NCBI GenBank assembly: GCA_022478985.1
Contig: JAKSZP010012238.1
Span: 1-64,000, forward strand
Source: Massospora cicadina
Lineage: Eukaryota; Entomophthoromycota; Entomophthoromycetes; Entomophthorales; Entomophthoraceae
Reading direction: 5' to 3'
Length of the DNA stretch: 64,000 nucleotides
The notes under the pieces are model-generated. The model saw only the letters and a list, made by a program, of their open reading frames with translations. It made no database searches and was not told where the DNA came from. A program made the position numbers and the translations under genes. Position 1 is the stretch's first letter, and each line of letters opens with the position of its first letter. Shown here piece after piece: positions 1 to 11,290 of this stretch.

Positions 1-199
1 AACCTTCCAGAATGGCCTCCTTGAGGGCGTCCTCAATGGATAGCGTCGCTAAAGTGACTGAGAAGGTGGAAAGCCCGCTCCACGTGACTCAGGACTAGGT
101 GAGGATGATCCTGAAAGAGTTTTTTCTTAGCTGGGTTTAACGACTGATTCAGCATGGCTGGATTTGGAATATGAAAATTTGAGAGGATTTTTATCTTGA

Positions 200-900
200 A
201 TCCCAACAAATGTACACGTCCCCAAAAAAGCTCCTTAATTCCTTAACATAGGTTAGAGTGGTCCACCCATGAATTGCCTTCTCCTTGTCTGGAGTTATCA
301 CGTGCCCTTGGTCAAACAAAACGTTACCCATGAAGTTGACTTGGGACTATAAGAACTCACACTTACTAATTTTTAGCGTTAGGTTGGCACCCTGCAACCG
401 CTCCACCACCTACTAAAGGTGTACTGCATGGGACTCATTGTCAGGGGAAAATACCAAAATATAATCCATGTAGGCTACCGCGCATACCCCCAACAGGTCC
501 CCAAAGCTGCACTAATACGATGTTGAAAGATAGCAGGGGCATTCTTAAGATCAAAGGGCTTAACCTGAAATTGGTAGATTTCTTTACTGGCTCATAATGA
601 GGTTAACCACTCCTGGCCTATTTGATACAGATCTGATTGAACGCGTTTGAACAATCCAGCTTGGAGAATAATCGCGCCTTCTCCACATAGCATATAATCT
701 ATGAGTCCAAGGGTTATGGGATGTAAGTCTGGTATGGTGATGTTGTTAAGATTCTCATAGTCTACACTTGGCCAAAAGTACCATCAGCTTTCTCAACAAA
801 GAGAAGTTGGGAACACACAAAGGAGGTTCACTGAAAAATAGCACTTTTGGCTAACTGCTCCTTAACCTACACATATAAAGCCTCTTCCTCCCGGACAGTC
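200..900 (-). pseudogene. Reverse transcriptase domain of element F, inactivated
   Basis: Reading the minus strand, the catalytic box is AYMDYILVFSPDNES at about 480-435. It is followed by a thumb/connection stretch with KCEF and VNFMGNVLF. In gypsy RTs the box is YxDD; here the second aspartate is tyrosine, which would abolish polymerisation. Upstream (about 900-560) the palm motifs KLDCSNAFNQI and a decayed PFGL-type region can be read with several stops and frame shifts. RT copies element RNA into DNA in virus-like particles; this copy cannot. Confidence 0.75.
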
Positions 901-1311
901 AATGGGTAAATTGGGGAAGATATATGAACCAGATCCACAGTGATCTTGAACTCACAATCAAACTCTGAATGATCAGGTAGTGCATTAGCTGAAGCTGCAT
1001 CAAACGAAGATTTCAACCCATCAAACAGGAAGGTAGGGGACCTCCACAGAGGGCTTCAGAAACGGGGAAAGACTAAGAGTGTAAGATATTGGGCCAGTGG
1101 GGAAAATTGCCCTGAAAGTTGGCTTCAACCAAAGGAACAACCAACTTGTGACCATTCTTCAGGACAAGGATAGAGTATTTTCTTTCAAGTTATTCCTGAC
1201 GTCAAACTTTCTCCACCACTCTACACCCAAAATGATGAGGTACAAAAATTTTTGATAGCTTGGAAGGGTCAAACAAATGATAGATGCCAACTTGATAGTC
1301 CACTGACCCCA

Positions 1312-1830
1312 TTATTTCAGTGTGGTAATACCTTGAAAAGCCCCTTTTCTAACTAAACCACCTGGCAAGTAACGCAGCTCAAGGTAGTTGGCAAGGTCTT
1401 GGTTCATAAAATTCTCAGAGGCTCCAGTATCCACCAAAATAGTCATGCTAATCTTTTTTAAAAAGGATGAAAAGGTAGTGGCCAACAAAAAATATCCAGA
1501 ATGGTCTTTATTCAACGCAGAAAATGCCAACACCCCACCAGAAAACTCTTCCTCAGGTATAAACATGCCTCCCAGGTAAGTTTTTGCATTGTATAATGGA
1601 GATGAATAATGGGCCACTCTTACTTCTGAGGCCACATATTCCACCATATCTTCTACAGTTTCATAAACATTCTCATAATTAAAAGTAATTTCATATCCAC
1701 CTCCTGAGTTCTGCGGATCATGGGAGGGGACAAGCGGGGTCCTCAGGGATAACTTTATATACTGGAATGGTGTCTTTGTCAAAGCCATAAGAGCTAATAA
1801 ACGGCTCATTTTGTGAAAAGTTATTCTCAT
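1312..1830 (-). pseudogene. Gag-pol junction with aspartic protease, element F
   Basis: Open frame of 172 codons. Its C-terminal third carries VDTGASENFMNQDLANYLEL, the active-site DTG plus the following helix of a retropepsin. The family processes the Gag-Pol polyprotein. The N-terminal part (acidic, rich in YE and EE) would be the Gag/protease linker. The catalytic triad DTG is intact although RT downstream is dead. Overlapping upstream frames up to 2362 probably belong to gag, but no nucleocapsid zinc knuckle is recognisable there. Confidence 0.7.
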
Positions 1831-2819
1831 TATAAAACGCGTTTTTAGGTTTCAAAGACCAAATACCTACGCCGATGGCCAAGTGGGCTTTGTTATACAG
1901 GGCAATCACCCCTATGCCCTTGGTAAATGCTTTGGTCTGCACTGCAGATATGAGGTGTGAAGAACCATTGTTATTAATGGTTAAGGTTTTGTTAGAGTTA
2001 GGTCTAGACTCTCCCAGACCCTTTAATTCAGCCAAACCAGGAAAAAATAGTTGAGAAGCTCTGCATCACTCAAGGAAAACCCGCTAGTCATGGCCACCGT
2101 AGATATATGGGCGGCCGTGGTGATGTCATTGCATTGGAATCATCTAAACCATTTAATTTAAACTTGGGGCTAGATACCTGTATGCCTCATTGATGATGAA
2201 ACTCAGAGGTTCAGAAGGGCAAGGTTCTACCCTTAAGCAGGGCACACTTGACTTTTTAGGACCCATATTTATAGGGGCCACCCCATTTGAACCAATTAAG
2301 GCCAAATTACATGGCCCCTTCTGGGTTGGGGTGGGGAACTTACCCCAAAGAACTTCAATCAATTGATTAAAGTTGGGAGAGGGTGACTGCCAAATATGGG
2401 AAGTTCTTCACGGGGAGGTCCAAGGTAGATTAGAGATGACATTTTACTGACATCAGGAAATGGTAGAGCCTGCACTTTATCACAAAAATCATTCAAATTT
2501 AATTTCACTGGATGACCAGATTGGCATAGAGATATAACTCATAGAAGGGGTGGATGGATGACACTCTCAGACAACGTTGCTCCAAAACATGCTCCAAACC
2601 CTCCACTGATATCCACAAAAGAGGATGTGCGCAGAACACCATGAGAACCCAATTTGGCAGCCTCTTAAGACAGCCAATATAGCAAATACACTCCCCATGA
2701 GGGCGGACAAGAACCCAAAGATTGGCTATTATCCAAAGAGGTTTCTGGCATGAGGGAAGCCAAGGCCTGTTGAATTAGAGCAAATCTTAGTGAAAAGGCG
2801 GGGGATCACAACAACAGGA

Positions 2820-3254
2820 TCACAAAAAGTTCAAGGTTACCAGGTACAAGCAGGAAGGGTAGGCACTTCCCAGTTGGTAGTTGCAAGAATAACGCCAAGA
2901 CGCACCAATACAAAACCCAATAGGAAAAATTGTGGTGAACACCATAGTGGCTGTGACAAATGGCCAGAGCACCCAATTTACACATAAAGAAAGTCCCACA
3001 TGGATATTTCTGATGCATATAAGATAAAAAGGTTGGTCAACTAATGTTAGAGTATCTGTAACTCTTTCTTTCCCTGAGAGGTGGTGTGAGATGCAAACCC
3101 ACACCAACAGAAAACTAGCCGTTAATAGAATGGGAAACATGGCACTAAGTAGGGTGCTGGAGAATTTGGACCCAGGCAATGGTGTACAACGTGGCATAAA
3201 GGATAAGATAACCAAGAAATAACTATGTTTGGTAGATCTTAAAGAGGAATCCAT
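2820..3254 (-). CDS. Hydrophobic leader ORF of the F family (unidentified)
   Basis: First ATG at 3254 (minus), open to 2820, about 144 codons. At least two long hydrophobic stretches suggest membrane segments: one ending in LLTASFLLVWVCI and one around CVNWVLWPFVTATMVFTTIF. The ORF lies about 200 bp downstream of the 5' LTR and before gag. A second copy at 59677-59949 lies after the same LTR and aligns without gaps for about 35 residues: SSTL, ASF and RVT occur at identical spacing. I do not recognise the family. It could be a leader protein, an env-like fragment, or a conserved non-coding leader that happens to be open. Confidence 0.45.
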   Translation of the reverse strand: MDSSLRSTKHSYFLVILSFMPRCTPLPGSKFSSTLLSAMFPILLTASFLLVWVCISHHLSGKERVTDTLTLVDQPFYLICIRNIHVGLSLCVNWVLWPFVTATMVFTTIFPIGFCIGASWRYSCNYQLGSAYPSCLYLVTLNFL

Positions 3255-3455
3255 GACCAAGTGCAAATCGGTGCTAGAAGGCTTGGGTGCCTCAATCTGA
3301 AGGGATCAGGGTGGCCCAAAGGTGCACTGGAAACTATAGTTAATTGAGATAGGATATAATGGCCCACATTGTTGGAGACCTCCTCGAACAGGTATGCACA
3401 CAGGTTTGCCCAAGGAACTATAATATTAAAATGTAAACCAATGGGGAATGTTTAA

Positions 3456-3931
3456 TGTAAAAAGTTGACCAACGAGGAACGTTGGTCACAAGCAACATAC
3501 TTAAACAACCTTAGGGAAATTGTGGGTTGGTGAATTAATCCCAAGCCTTAGTGCACCAATAGGCACATGCTTTCATCTGAAAGTGTAGAAAACTCTAAAA
3601 CTGACCTCACTTGAGTGATTGTTTGAAGTTGTACCTGACCCAAGCTCATAATTCATAAATGGGATGGGTTTTAGACCCCCATTACCTGAATAGCTGGATT
3701 GTCCCATTTTCATTTATTAAATAGCTCATCCTTTTTAACGCCTGAGCTGAAACAAGGGGCTGGGCGTGTTGCACCTCACTTGTACCAACCTGGGCATATT
3801 TGGCTTATAGCCAGCGTTGATCCAAGGTGTGCATGAGGTCAGGAAGTGCTGAAGTTTAACCTTCTGGACCTCCTGCCGCCCAGCCTTATCCTTGGGAATG
3901 GTACCTATTATCAGGTAATGTAAACATGACA
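3456..3931 (-). repeat. 5' LTR of element F (R1 LTR family, copy a)
   Basis: Starts TGTCATG on the minus strand at 3931 and ends ACA at 3456, 476 bp. It aligns over its whole length with 58926-59402 (477 bp, plus strand) and over its first 150 bp with 15272-15425, downstream of element G. Shared landmarks are a block reading AAGGATAAGGCTGGGCG, a GGGTTTGAAACCCATTCC-like block, and a terminal hairpin of ACCAAC and GTTGGT arms 20-30 bp before the end. Confidence 0.75.
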
Positions 3932-4000
3932 TCATTGATAATCTAATCAAATATGTGGAGGTCAAGGTAGTCAGGGACTTAGGGCCACCTTTCAGCTAAA

Positions 4001-4745
4001 TTTTATTCTAGAAGGTGTTATTTGTTGGCAATATTGCTTAAAAATTTTGCTGGCAGATAATGGGACTGATTTTAAACCCTAAATGATTTCTAAGTTTAAT
4101 TATCAAATGTGCATACATTGTGTACTATCTACTCCCTATCATTTGGAGACCAACAGCACCACCAAACAGGTAAATATTATGCTATTTAGTATCTTATATA
4201 ATTTGGTTGCAGGAAAAGCGTCCAGCTGAAAACTTCTTCTTTTTCCTTTAGCCATATTCACATACAACATTGCATACCTCTTAATTATGGGCATTCCCCA
4301 GTTGCTTACTACATGGAAAGCAGCTCACGTTTCCCCACTTTTATATTCATGTACTGCAGAAGATAGTATAATTTTATAGTAGATATATTGAGAAGCTCAT
4401 GGAAAAAGTTTTTTCAGTTGCAAAGTTCTGCTTACTATAACACTCTGGCGCAGAAAGTCAAGGCTAGAGCCCATGATAATGAGGATTTCCAGAATTTATC
4501 TACTTTTAGTATAGGGAATTTGGTCTGGTACTATGACAACCATAGTTTGGATGGACTAGCAAAATAGCGCATATTTTGAAAGGACCCTTGGAGTTCATAA
4601 AAAAGACATCTTCAGATGCCTATACTCTGATGAATCCTACTAAGGGCCATCTTATAAATCAAGTGCATGCTAAGTTTTTGAAAAAGCACTACTCTGCACT
4701 CTGGCACTCTGGTCTTTACCTACCAAAATATATCTGACATGCTTA
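4001..4745 (+). pseudogene. Integrase C-terminal half of element H
   Basis: Translation with several stops gives ADNGTDF (second catalytic aspartate region), then a YHLETNSTTKQVN stretch equivalent to HPETNGxxERVN (catalytic glutamate region, E replaced), then FTYNIAYL. The end is INQVHAKFLKKHY, which matches the end of element C integrase (VNRVHAKYLKHY). Nothing upstream of about 4000 continues this integrase, so the element is truncated next to the F LTR. Confidence 0.7.
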
Positions 4746-4779
4746 ACTTAGTACGTGATGTTTGTTCAGATGGGGGAAA

Positions 4780-5575
4780 TGTTGCAAGTTGTTTGACCAA
4801 ACATATTTAATGAAAAATTTAATAATGTACTTATATCTTAACCAATACTTAGAATAGGATTCAATGACATAAGAGTCTTGAGTGCTTGTCCCTCAACTTC
4901 TTAGGGGAGTCGCCAAAGCTGTATTAAGTTATCTTCAATGCTTAACCCTTGCCACTGTAGATTTATAGGTATGGTAGATCAAACCATAATCCCACCAGTT
5001 CAAATTCTACTCCCTCAACCTATTAATTACTTTGGCTCCTGGCCTCAGCTTTTAGATACGCTCTAGTTGATCTATATTTTTATTTATTTTGTCCCTCACG
5101 CCAGCATAAAAAATTAAGTACAAAAAATCTTATTTTTCTTATGATCATCTATTATAATCTCAAATGTAATCAGTTGATCATGACTACAGTGGAAAACCGC
5201 CAAGCCCTTGGAATTTGATAAATTAACCTAATTCAGAATATTAGTCAAAAGTCTACCGCTTCTGAGTGCTGGTTAGTATACATAAAATTCCCTAATAGGA
5301 ATGCAGAGGCAAAAGCATATTTGGGCTAATTCTAAGGGGGAGGGGATCATTTTTTCTAGGCTTCTAGAGAGAACTTAGCACAAAAAGCATCAAGGATAGT
5401 GAGCCATCAAGCCTTTGTCAGTACCTGAAACTATATTGTAATTTGGTTTTTTATAATAAAGATACCTTTTGCAAAAACTTGTTTTTCTCACAAGTTTACT
5501 AAGGTTGCTGTCCACGATCAGTACCTTATTATTTCTAGTATAAAAATCTGTGCCATTAAATTCAACGCCTAAGCG
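4780..5575 (+). repeat. Probable 3' LTR of element H
   Basis: Begins TGTTGCAAGTTGTTTGACC directly after a purine tract (4768-4779, agatgggggaaa), about 35 bp past the end of integrase. Element D has an equivalent TGTTTCAATTTG start at 12578 after its integrase, and weaker similarity continues (GGCCT..CATTTTAGATA-type blocks). The 3' boundary is a guess; no partner LTR is in the window. Confidence 0.5.
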
Positions 5576-7108
5576 CTAATCTTAACAAGGGTTAACCCCT
5601 TAATGGGTAGCGGACATAGCGCATCACTGTACCCAAGACAAAATTACCTTAATATAGAAGTACTGCAACACTCTGCTGCTAAAGCAGCTGACCATAAGGC
5701 CCAGAAAAACAATTTTAACACTTTTTTCAATTATTAGATGAGTTGAACAGCCGCAATGACTAACTTTATTATATCATTCTGTCATTATCAACTAGTAAAT
5801 GAGTTAGTACAAGATACTGAACTTTATTGACGCCTCCTTAATGGCTTAAACCAATATGGATGGAACTGTTTGCTCCAGTACTGATTTTTACCATAAATTG
5901 ATTCATTAGATATTTTAAGTGAAAACTCAGGGACAAAAAGTAAGGTCCCTTGATTAGTAAGAACCTAAACTTAAAAGCAGATCTTTAAACACAAACAAAA
6001 ATATTAATCATTCTAAGACAAGAATTATGTGAAATGCTGTCACCTTTACAATTTGTTGTGTCATTTTAAAATTAGATCTAATATTATCAGTGTAGCTTCT
6101 GACAGGGTCAGACTAGCATGTGACCTTCCATTATATTCTTTGGTAATTAGGAGATCCTTCCAATGGAGACTGATACTGAGAGCAATTTTCAGACAACTAA
6201 CATGCCAAGGAAAGACTTGGCTTCTATAGGGGAAACTCTAGTACCTACAACAGCATCTACAATCCACACAACATCGTCATTCTGATAATTTGAGAGTTAG
6301 ATCTTCAGAGTTATAGGAGGTGGAAAATATTGATCAATGAACAACATCCCCATCCCAACCGCTAGACTGAGTGCTGGCAATAGTATTGATCATGCTTCAT
6401 GCACTGAAGGGCAACTAATTAAGTTGGGCAAGCGAGGGTATTATAAACAATCCAGGTGTACAATAGAGCCAAATTAAAATTTTTCCTGAACATGCACTTG
6501 ATATTTAAGATCAACAACTACATAATCAGTTTTGTCTTCAATAGATTTCCTGATAAATGCTTTCACTAGATTTGAATTTTCAATTTCCTTCGTGGTTCTG
6601 GTAGATTACATTATATTATTAGATATTTAATTCAATATAATATTTTATTACACAGTTCTTAGTCAGCTGAGCCATACCATTCCTTAGGGATGATTTCATA
6701 GTTTTTCTTTATTGAGGGAGGCTAAGGCTGTACACTAGAGAGACTGCCATGACCATCAAAAAGATTATGGCCTCCTTGAAGGACCATTTAAAACCATGGA
6801 GGGCATAATCTTTTTTAAGCTTTTTAAAATTCTATAAAAGTTTTCTTGGGCGGAAATAATTATTTATTAAGGATATAATTAAATAACCCAGTAATCTACC
6901 ATTAGCAGAGTGCTGTGGTTTTATAATTTTAGGGAATTGAGTAGAGGGGATTGTAGTATACTTCTGAAAACAGAACATATGTACCTTATCCAGAGCGCAG
7001 GGACTTTTAGTGCAATATTGCAGTTGCAAATTATGGGTAGTCTTTTTAAGATTAGCTGTGTTTTATTCAAGGAAAGGGGACCATGGGACCCTTCTTGACG
7101 ACATAAAT
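5576..7108 (+). other. AT-rich stretch, nothing recognisable
   Basis: No domain-bearing frame, RNA gene or repeat boundary found. Open frames here are under 75 codons and have no family resemblance. Probably decayed retroelement sequence. Confidence 0.4.
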
Positions 7109-7231
7109 ATTTGAGGTGGGTTGACCTTGGGACAAACATACTACAAGGAGAATTTTTCTAGCCAGTACAGGTTTCAAACTCAAAGCCTGAACTAGGGTGG
7201 AAGCAGTTTTATCTGCCAGGCTAAGCACCCT
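7109..7231 (-). mobile_element. SINE-II copy 1
   Basis: On the minus strand the copy starts with a tRNA-like head (CTTAGCCTGGCAGATAAAAC, then a GCCTGAGTTTG-like box B) and ends with the tail CCAAGGTCAACCCACCTC AAAT. It aligns with the copies at 59430-59565 (-) and 59951-60092 (+). No clear target-site duplication was found here. Confidence 0.65.
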
Positions 7232-7950
7232 CAAGGTAAGCTGTGGTGAACTTTGATAATTTGTTGAGGTTTTAGTATCCCTACATCATCTTTAATATTT
7301 ACAAAGGTTTTCTTCAGATTCAAGGGCCTTCTACTGACTGACCTCAATATTTATGCTCCATCAGTGGTCCAATTTTGATGCTTTACTTTGAGTGCAGATT
7401 TTGTCGCATATAATCTCAACTTTCTTTTTGTAACTTTTGGCTGAATCAAAAGTTGTGGCAGATTTGAATTCCACCATATTTTGGGTGATCTTAAAACACA
7501 AGATTGAGAGCATGACAGAGTATACAGTACTCATCTAGGGTATGCCCTAGAATTGCTAATTTTTCCAGTGGGTATTTCTGGGGCACCTTCTCTTTTCCAT
7601 TAATAGGAAGAGGTATAACACCCGGTACAATCTAATATACATGGCAGGTGCCATTAAAACAATTTTGCTCTGGTAACATGTAACTTTCCCATTTTTCTCA
7701 CATCCTTCTAAACCACACGAAGTTTCCACCTATCATGACACTCTGAATGCTTCTCCTTCCATTAATTTGGCTCATATTATCTTTAAACATTAGTAAAACC
7801 CTTATGCAATGCTGCACTGAATTCCGCTTGTGCTCCATCAACATCATCCATGCATGGCATTATGGGAGCTCAAAGCCATTTTACTACCACTCCTCACCTT
7901 TGTAGCACAGAAAAGTTATATAGAAGCAATGCTGGATTTCAGACCTGCAG
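7232..7950 (+). other. Intergenic stretch before element D
   Basis: No supported gene. The 5' LTR of D should lie here if it survives, but I could not align anything with the LTR-like sequence at 12578. Confidence 0.35.
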
Positions 7951-8039
7951 CCATAAAAGTCAATTACAGTATACCTTATTAACTTACTTAAGTTTGTTAA
8001 AAATGGTAATTTAAACAATTTTATCAGTCTCTTCAAGGT

Positions 8040-8440
8040 TAATATATATGAGGAATTCAAAATAAAGCAAGATGGTGATAGTATTAAGCTTGCTAAATTT
8101 AGAAAGTCATAGTTTAATGATTAATTTAAAGAATGTTGGTGAAAAATACCTTAATGCCAAGGATCTTATTAGAGAGTTTAGTGATTCACAAAGGATGACC
8201 ACCCAGAGGGTGATATTCCTTAACATCTCATTTAAGAAGGATAAACCTGTGAAATTATTTTCTGAACGCTTATGTGAAGGCGCAGACACTATCTGAGGCT
8301 AATGTTATAAATGACTTTGAAACTCAGATTGCTCTTTACCATGCCTACAAGCCCTTAAAAGAATTGATTAGGTTTATTTCTCAGTTCTATTTAAAATGCA
8401 TGATATTACTCATATGGTAAATTATCTCTGCTGATTCAAT
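8040..8440 (+). pseudogene. Gag fragment of element D
   Basis: Two frames together match the capsid-like part of element C Gag. Frame one (8072-8296) reads FKKDKPVKLFSERLCEGADT, matching FCKDKSLASFTDQFYQES in C. The next frame reads NDFETQIALYHAYKPL, matching DNFDARIALQVALQPY. Capsid Gag packages the element RNA. A frame shift lies near 8290. Confidence 0.6.
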
Positions 8441-9099
8441 GACTTTTTAATGTGCCCAACAAAAGGCTCAGTGGTCTTAAAACACATGCAATGGGGCCAT
8501 TTTTGCTAAAGTTAATTTGACCTGGCCTTCTGGCCCTTTTTCCAATAGGCCTTATATCAATCAAGTTACCTGTCATCTTTATAAAAAACTGGTGCATCAT
8601 TATGATTGTTGCACTACTATGCTTTTTTAGATTCAAGGTTTATTCTGTATACCTCATAATTAATCATATTTTTATAAAATGATAGTACATCAAACTATAA
8701 TTTTTATACATATTTTTTTCTCTCAAAAATCTCAGGATGAAAAAAATCTAGGGACAAAATCACATTAAACAACTATATACTTCCAATTCCCTGCATCTGG
8801 CGTTCTATCAAGTTATATTTGATGTTATGGTAGCAGTGACCATCCACTCAAAGAAATAATGCAAAGACAAGTTGGCACAGAAAGTAGTATCAAATCCTTA
8901 TGTACAACAATTTAAAAAAAAGAGCTTCCAGTAAGCTGTATGTAAAGACACCCTAGTTGGATGGGGCACAAGTGGCCATCCCTATTGAGGACTTTAGAGA
9001 ATTTAGCCTACAACTATGTGAACATCTTTGAATTTGTTTGTCAAGAGGACACTTGGATGTCCACACAATAAATTTTTCTGATTTTCACTTTCTAAGTGC

Positions 9100-9400
9100 C
9101 TATATTAAAATAATTTTAAATAAGCTCAATTTCAGAGCTATTTTAGACAGTGTTGCACCAATTGATATTGTATTCACCAAAATAGTTAAATTTTTGGCCG
9201 TTCACTGAACATAGATCATTGGAAAGTCTACAGTACATTGGCCTCAAACTTCAACAACTTTAGGAGCTTATAGTGCGCTGTCACTGCAATTCAGCTCACT
9301 AGTAGTATCTGATCTTTCTATTGTGTTATCAGATAAAAACTAATACTCTTTATTAAAACCTCTTTTTTGAGAACTTATGGATTTAAAGTGTATTTAAAGA
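9100..9400 (+). pseudogene. Aspartic protease of element D, active site mutated
   Basis: Reads RAILDSVAPIDIVFTKIVK, corresponding to VIVDSGVPINIVLTKLVK of element C, then LGAYSALSLQFSSLVVS, matching CGAYSELPLQFGSLVVS. The active-site DSG has become DSV, so the enzyme would be dead. Confidence 0.7.
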
Positions 9401-10029
9401 TAACTCTTTGTAATTAATAGTGCAAACTCTTTCACTATTTTATAAGTGTAAGAATGAGGCCTTAGTGCCTCAAATGAGAGGTTTGTTAACCTTGTGTTTA
9501 TGAATGGCATAGTGCAATTGGGTTTCAGAGAATTTGTGGCTATACCCAGTGATTACCCAACTATATTCTGAAATCTAAGGACATCTTGCCAAGGGCTAAA
9601 TGAGATCTAACCATTATGGAAAGATATCAAGTTATAGTGAGGAAAGATATAAGATTAAACATCTCCAGTGATTCTATTGTAGATATTTTTCCATTCTAAA
9701 TCAAATTTAGAACATGCTGCTATGCCTGAGGTTATCATCTCCATCCATGGAAAATTTTAAGTGCTTTTATATAACTTGTATCAATATTCTTTTCAACTTA
9801 AGAAACCTTAGTAGTTGCTTTTGTAACCTCTTACCAGTTAAGGAAGTACTAAGTACCAATTATCTTTATCTGGATGAACTTGGGCTTGAATACAATGAAT
9901 ACCAATTAGTATGTTTCATAGTACCCCAGAAACGCCTCTTTGTGTTAACTGTATATGAAAAGAACCTAGAACTATCTCTCTAAAAAGTACAGCGTCATTT
10001 TGGCTAAAACAGCTTTGATTTAGGTTGTG

Positions 10030-11290
10030 CGCATGATGAGTTACATCATATCTTTACTTGTAATCATCAGCTAAATTTTCTATAGCCTATTAGATTTTCA
10101 AAGGTGGCAGATTAAGCCATCAACAAAGAAATTAGCTAAATGTGCAACACATGATGTTAGAGCCATCCTTGAGTCCTTGTGCCTCTTATTATTATTGTAA
10201 ATAAAGTTAGTTTACTTATTATTAGATTGTAGGAAGCTTAATAGCATTACCAAGAAGAAATCCTACCTATTACCATGTATGGATGATGCGCTATATTGCT
10301 TGAATAGTTTGAAATACTTTTTCAGTCATGGGTTTAATTTATGACTATTTGAAGATTGAGCTGACCAAAGATAAGCAGGAGAAATGTGACATGGTTACTG
10401 AAAGAGCCCCTATCAGCCCATTAGGATGCCTCAAGGGCTGTGAATGCTCCTGCGATTTTCTAGTAGTTATGGATAATATTATGCTATTTTAAATCTCCTA
10501 TGCCTTTATTTCTAACCTCAAGGTTTTTCTAGGACGCTTGTCAAGCATATAACCACTTGAAAATAAGTTAAAGTCGCCTCACCAAGGCTGATATTAATTT
10601 TAAGCTTATAAGTGCAACTCTTTCTGAGAGCAACTTGAATATGTGGCGTTTGTCATTGACTAGCATAGATTACAGCCACATTTGGCAAAAAATTTCTATT
10701 GATTAATGCACTGCTGAGTAGCAAGTGTGGCATTCAGGTGTATGTTGGAATGATTTGCTTTTACCACCAATTTGTAAAGAATTTTAACGGATAAGATATA
10801 CTAATTTTTAAATCTTTAATTATTACTATATTATTGGACGTTGGACTGCCATCTGTCCTTTGACAAACAAAGGCTTTGCCTCACCTAAGCGCTGCTACTA
10901 GTGTACCCAAACTTCAATGAATCATTCATTATTCAGATAGATGCATTTATCACTGACATAGAATAGTGACATTACAGATTAATCATGAGGGAGTTGAGCA
11001 CCCCATGGAATACAGCAGATGGATGCTGAACGTCATAAATTTATTCATACTGTTACAGTTAAAGAGCCTTTAGCAGTAATATGTACATGTAAAAGTTATG
11101 TGTTTACATTAAAAGAGTACATCTTATGGCAGTAATTAATCACGCTCTGTGTGATGGATACAGAATCTGAAGGAGCTTGAAGGGAACATGCCCTGATGAA
11201 TTTAGAAATATCAAGATTACAACTTTAAAATAAAGCACCAGCCCAGCAAAAACACCAAAATGCTGATGGTCTTTCTTAAATGCCCACTTC
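10030..11290 (+). pseudogene. RT-RNase H region of element D
   Basis: Recognisable by piecewise match to element C: a KIELTKDKQEKCDMVTE block (C: ILPEDQEKCAIITAQ), a degenerate MPQGLCNAP region, a KCNSFxEQLEYVAFVID block (C: KCHFFKKELEYLGFLIN), then a VKEPLAVICTCKSYVFTL block typical of RNase H (C: TERECLAVIYSCKQFWVY). Multiple stops and shifts in every block. The catalytic YxDD cannot be read. Confidence 0.65.

Larger units (their letters stand above)
1..3931 (-). mobile_element. Gypsy element F (chromovirus-type), 5' part, decayed
   Basis: Minus-strand Ty3/gypsy element cut by the window edge. In sense order it shows a 5' LTR (3931-3456), a leader with a hydrophobic ORF (3254-2820), a poorly readable gag zone (about 2800-1830), an aspartic protease with a DTGASENF motif, and RT running off at position 1. 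The LTR is shared with element G and with a truncated copy at 58926. The protease resembles that of element B (both read NFMN then two residues and LA), which places F in the chromodomain lineage. Stops and frame changes are frequent. Boundaries on the LTR side are supported by alignment with the 58.9 kb copy. Confidence 0.8.

Noticed and set aside
1388..1579. Plus-strand gene
   Set aside because: Antisense shadow of the element F protease frame.
7232..7260. Second fragment of chromovirus G (AAGCTGTGGTGAACTTTG, also at 14634)
   Set aside because: The match stops after about 20 bp and the following sequence shows no integrase.
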